A stretch of 64,000 nucleotides of DNA from Argyresthia goedartella (taxonomy: Eukaryota; Arthropoda; Insecta; Lepidoptera; Argyresthiidae). Made by a program: the position numbers and the translations under genes. Numbering within the stretch: position 1 is the first letter of the stretch; each line of letters begins with the position of its first letter. Shown here one piece after another: positions 63,361-64,000 of this stretch. The stretch is taken from NCBI GenBank assembly GCA_949825045.1, contig OX463829.1:806001-870000 (forward strand). The letters are read 5' to 3'. The notes below the pieces were generated by a model. That model was not told the origin of the DNA. It saw only the letters and a list, made by a program, of their open reading frames with translations, and ran no database searches.

Positions 63361-64000
63361 AAAGCTTATATTTATTTATAGTTTGCACATTGTGGTGGCT
63401 ATCAATGGTTTTAAAGCTACTGTGTAGTGTACAAAAGTATGCTATGTAGGGTCATAACAATTTATTAGTTTTAACGTAGAATACAAGTATGTTATCAAGA
63501 AACCAGAGTTTATGGTCATGCTCACTAAAATGTCTTCTTGCGGCGGCTCTGTGTAGCGGGTTGCTCCCCTCCCTCAAATATGGCGAGAGGGGTGATGGCT
63601 GGTGCACAAGTCTTACTCGTGAACGGGTGCTGCTTGGGCGGGGAATTTTGCTAAATTGTTATTTTGAGACATCTTATTGGCACTTATGGATACGATGTTA
63701 TAATATTATCATTAGATTAGATAATTTTTATATCGTACATTTCGTAAAACAAAAAAAAATACGAAAATTTAAAAAATTACATCCCCGTAGAGTTTTTTGG
63801 TGCTATCTTCTCTGACGGACGTATTTCCGAAGCACTGGTAGAGTTCATGGAGTTTATTTTTCCTGTGCGAGATTCAGCCATGAATCACCACTTGAAGGAG
63901 AAATTTCCTTTCTCAAACTCAAATCTGTTATCTACTCATTAGTTTAGTTGATCATATTTTTTTTTTTTTCTATGTATATGTACAGTCAACTGTACAAAGG
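63361..64000. other. repeat-like right end of window
   Basis: An open frame 63489-63815 on + has no recognisable domain. The GLLPSLKYGERGDGW stretch recalls sequences seen in lepidopteran repeats. No host exon found. Confidence 0.35.

Noticed and set aside
63489..63815. Host KANSL3 3' exon
   Set aside because: Composition and context are repeat-like, with no acceptor/donor pair matching phase 1 and no KANSL3 similarity.

Overview
The window reads as nuclear DNA from a moth or butterfly (Lepidoptera). It carries small GC-rich exons with GT-AG boundaries, separated by AT-rich introns packed with transposable elements. The element types (mariner, piggyBac, tRNA-headed SINEs, CR1/Jockey-group LINEs, BEL/Pao and Ty3/gypsy LTR elements, fold-back MITEs) are typical of lepidopteran genomes. 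The species cannot be named from the sequence.

Host gene. I recognise one host gene on the + strand: KANSL3 (NSL3, Drosophila Rcd1), the scaffold-type subunit with an alpha/beta-hydrolase fold of the NSL/MOF histone acetyltransferase complex. Its exons are at 1498-1605, 1946-2684, 28230-28495, 29993-30196, 55481-55583, a candidate at 56079-56240, and 60135-~60269. Splice phases agree at every junction. Two introns are about 25 kb each and consist almost entirely of insertions; the 5' and 3' ends of the gene lie outside the window or are not recognisable.

Layout. 1-1180: retroelement ORF1 start and a 5'-truncated mariner. 2.8-4.9 kb: LINE fragment split by a SINE that is itself split by a hAT-type MITE. 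4.9-20.6 kb: a four-level nest, SINE > BEL/Pao-1 (with env) > BEL/Pao-2 > a 3.4-kb non-coding LTR element, each boundary marked by a target-site duplication. 20.6-27.2 kb: SINE, a nearly complete LINE and older LINE pieces. 27.2-31.6 kb: MITEs, exons 3 and 4 and LINE debris. 31.6-44.5 kb: an env-like gene cut twice, by an apparently intact CsRn1-type gypsy element (gag, canonical -1 frameshift site, pol, and a small membrane-protein ORF3) and by an internally deleted BEL/Pao-3. 44.5-51.7 kb: LINE fragments, tandem duplications and a 31-copy 30-bp minisatellite. 51.7-57 kb: sparse sequence, exon 5, a fold-back MITE next to its donor, and a candidate exon 6. 57.2-59.6 kb: a nearly intact piggyBac. 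60-64 kb: last recognised exon, then LINE and repeat fragments.

The host gene and its insertions do not form a pathway. The story is a conserved chromatin gene whose introns collected layered mobile elements. The youngest-looking insertions are the gypsy element (LTRs differ at one site), the non-coding LTR element (LTRs identical by eye), BEL/Pao-3 and piggyBac. No family assignment was checked by database search.
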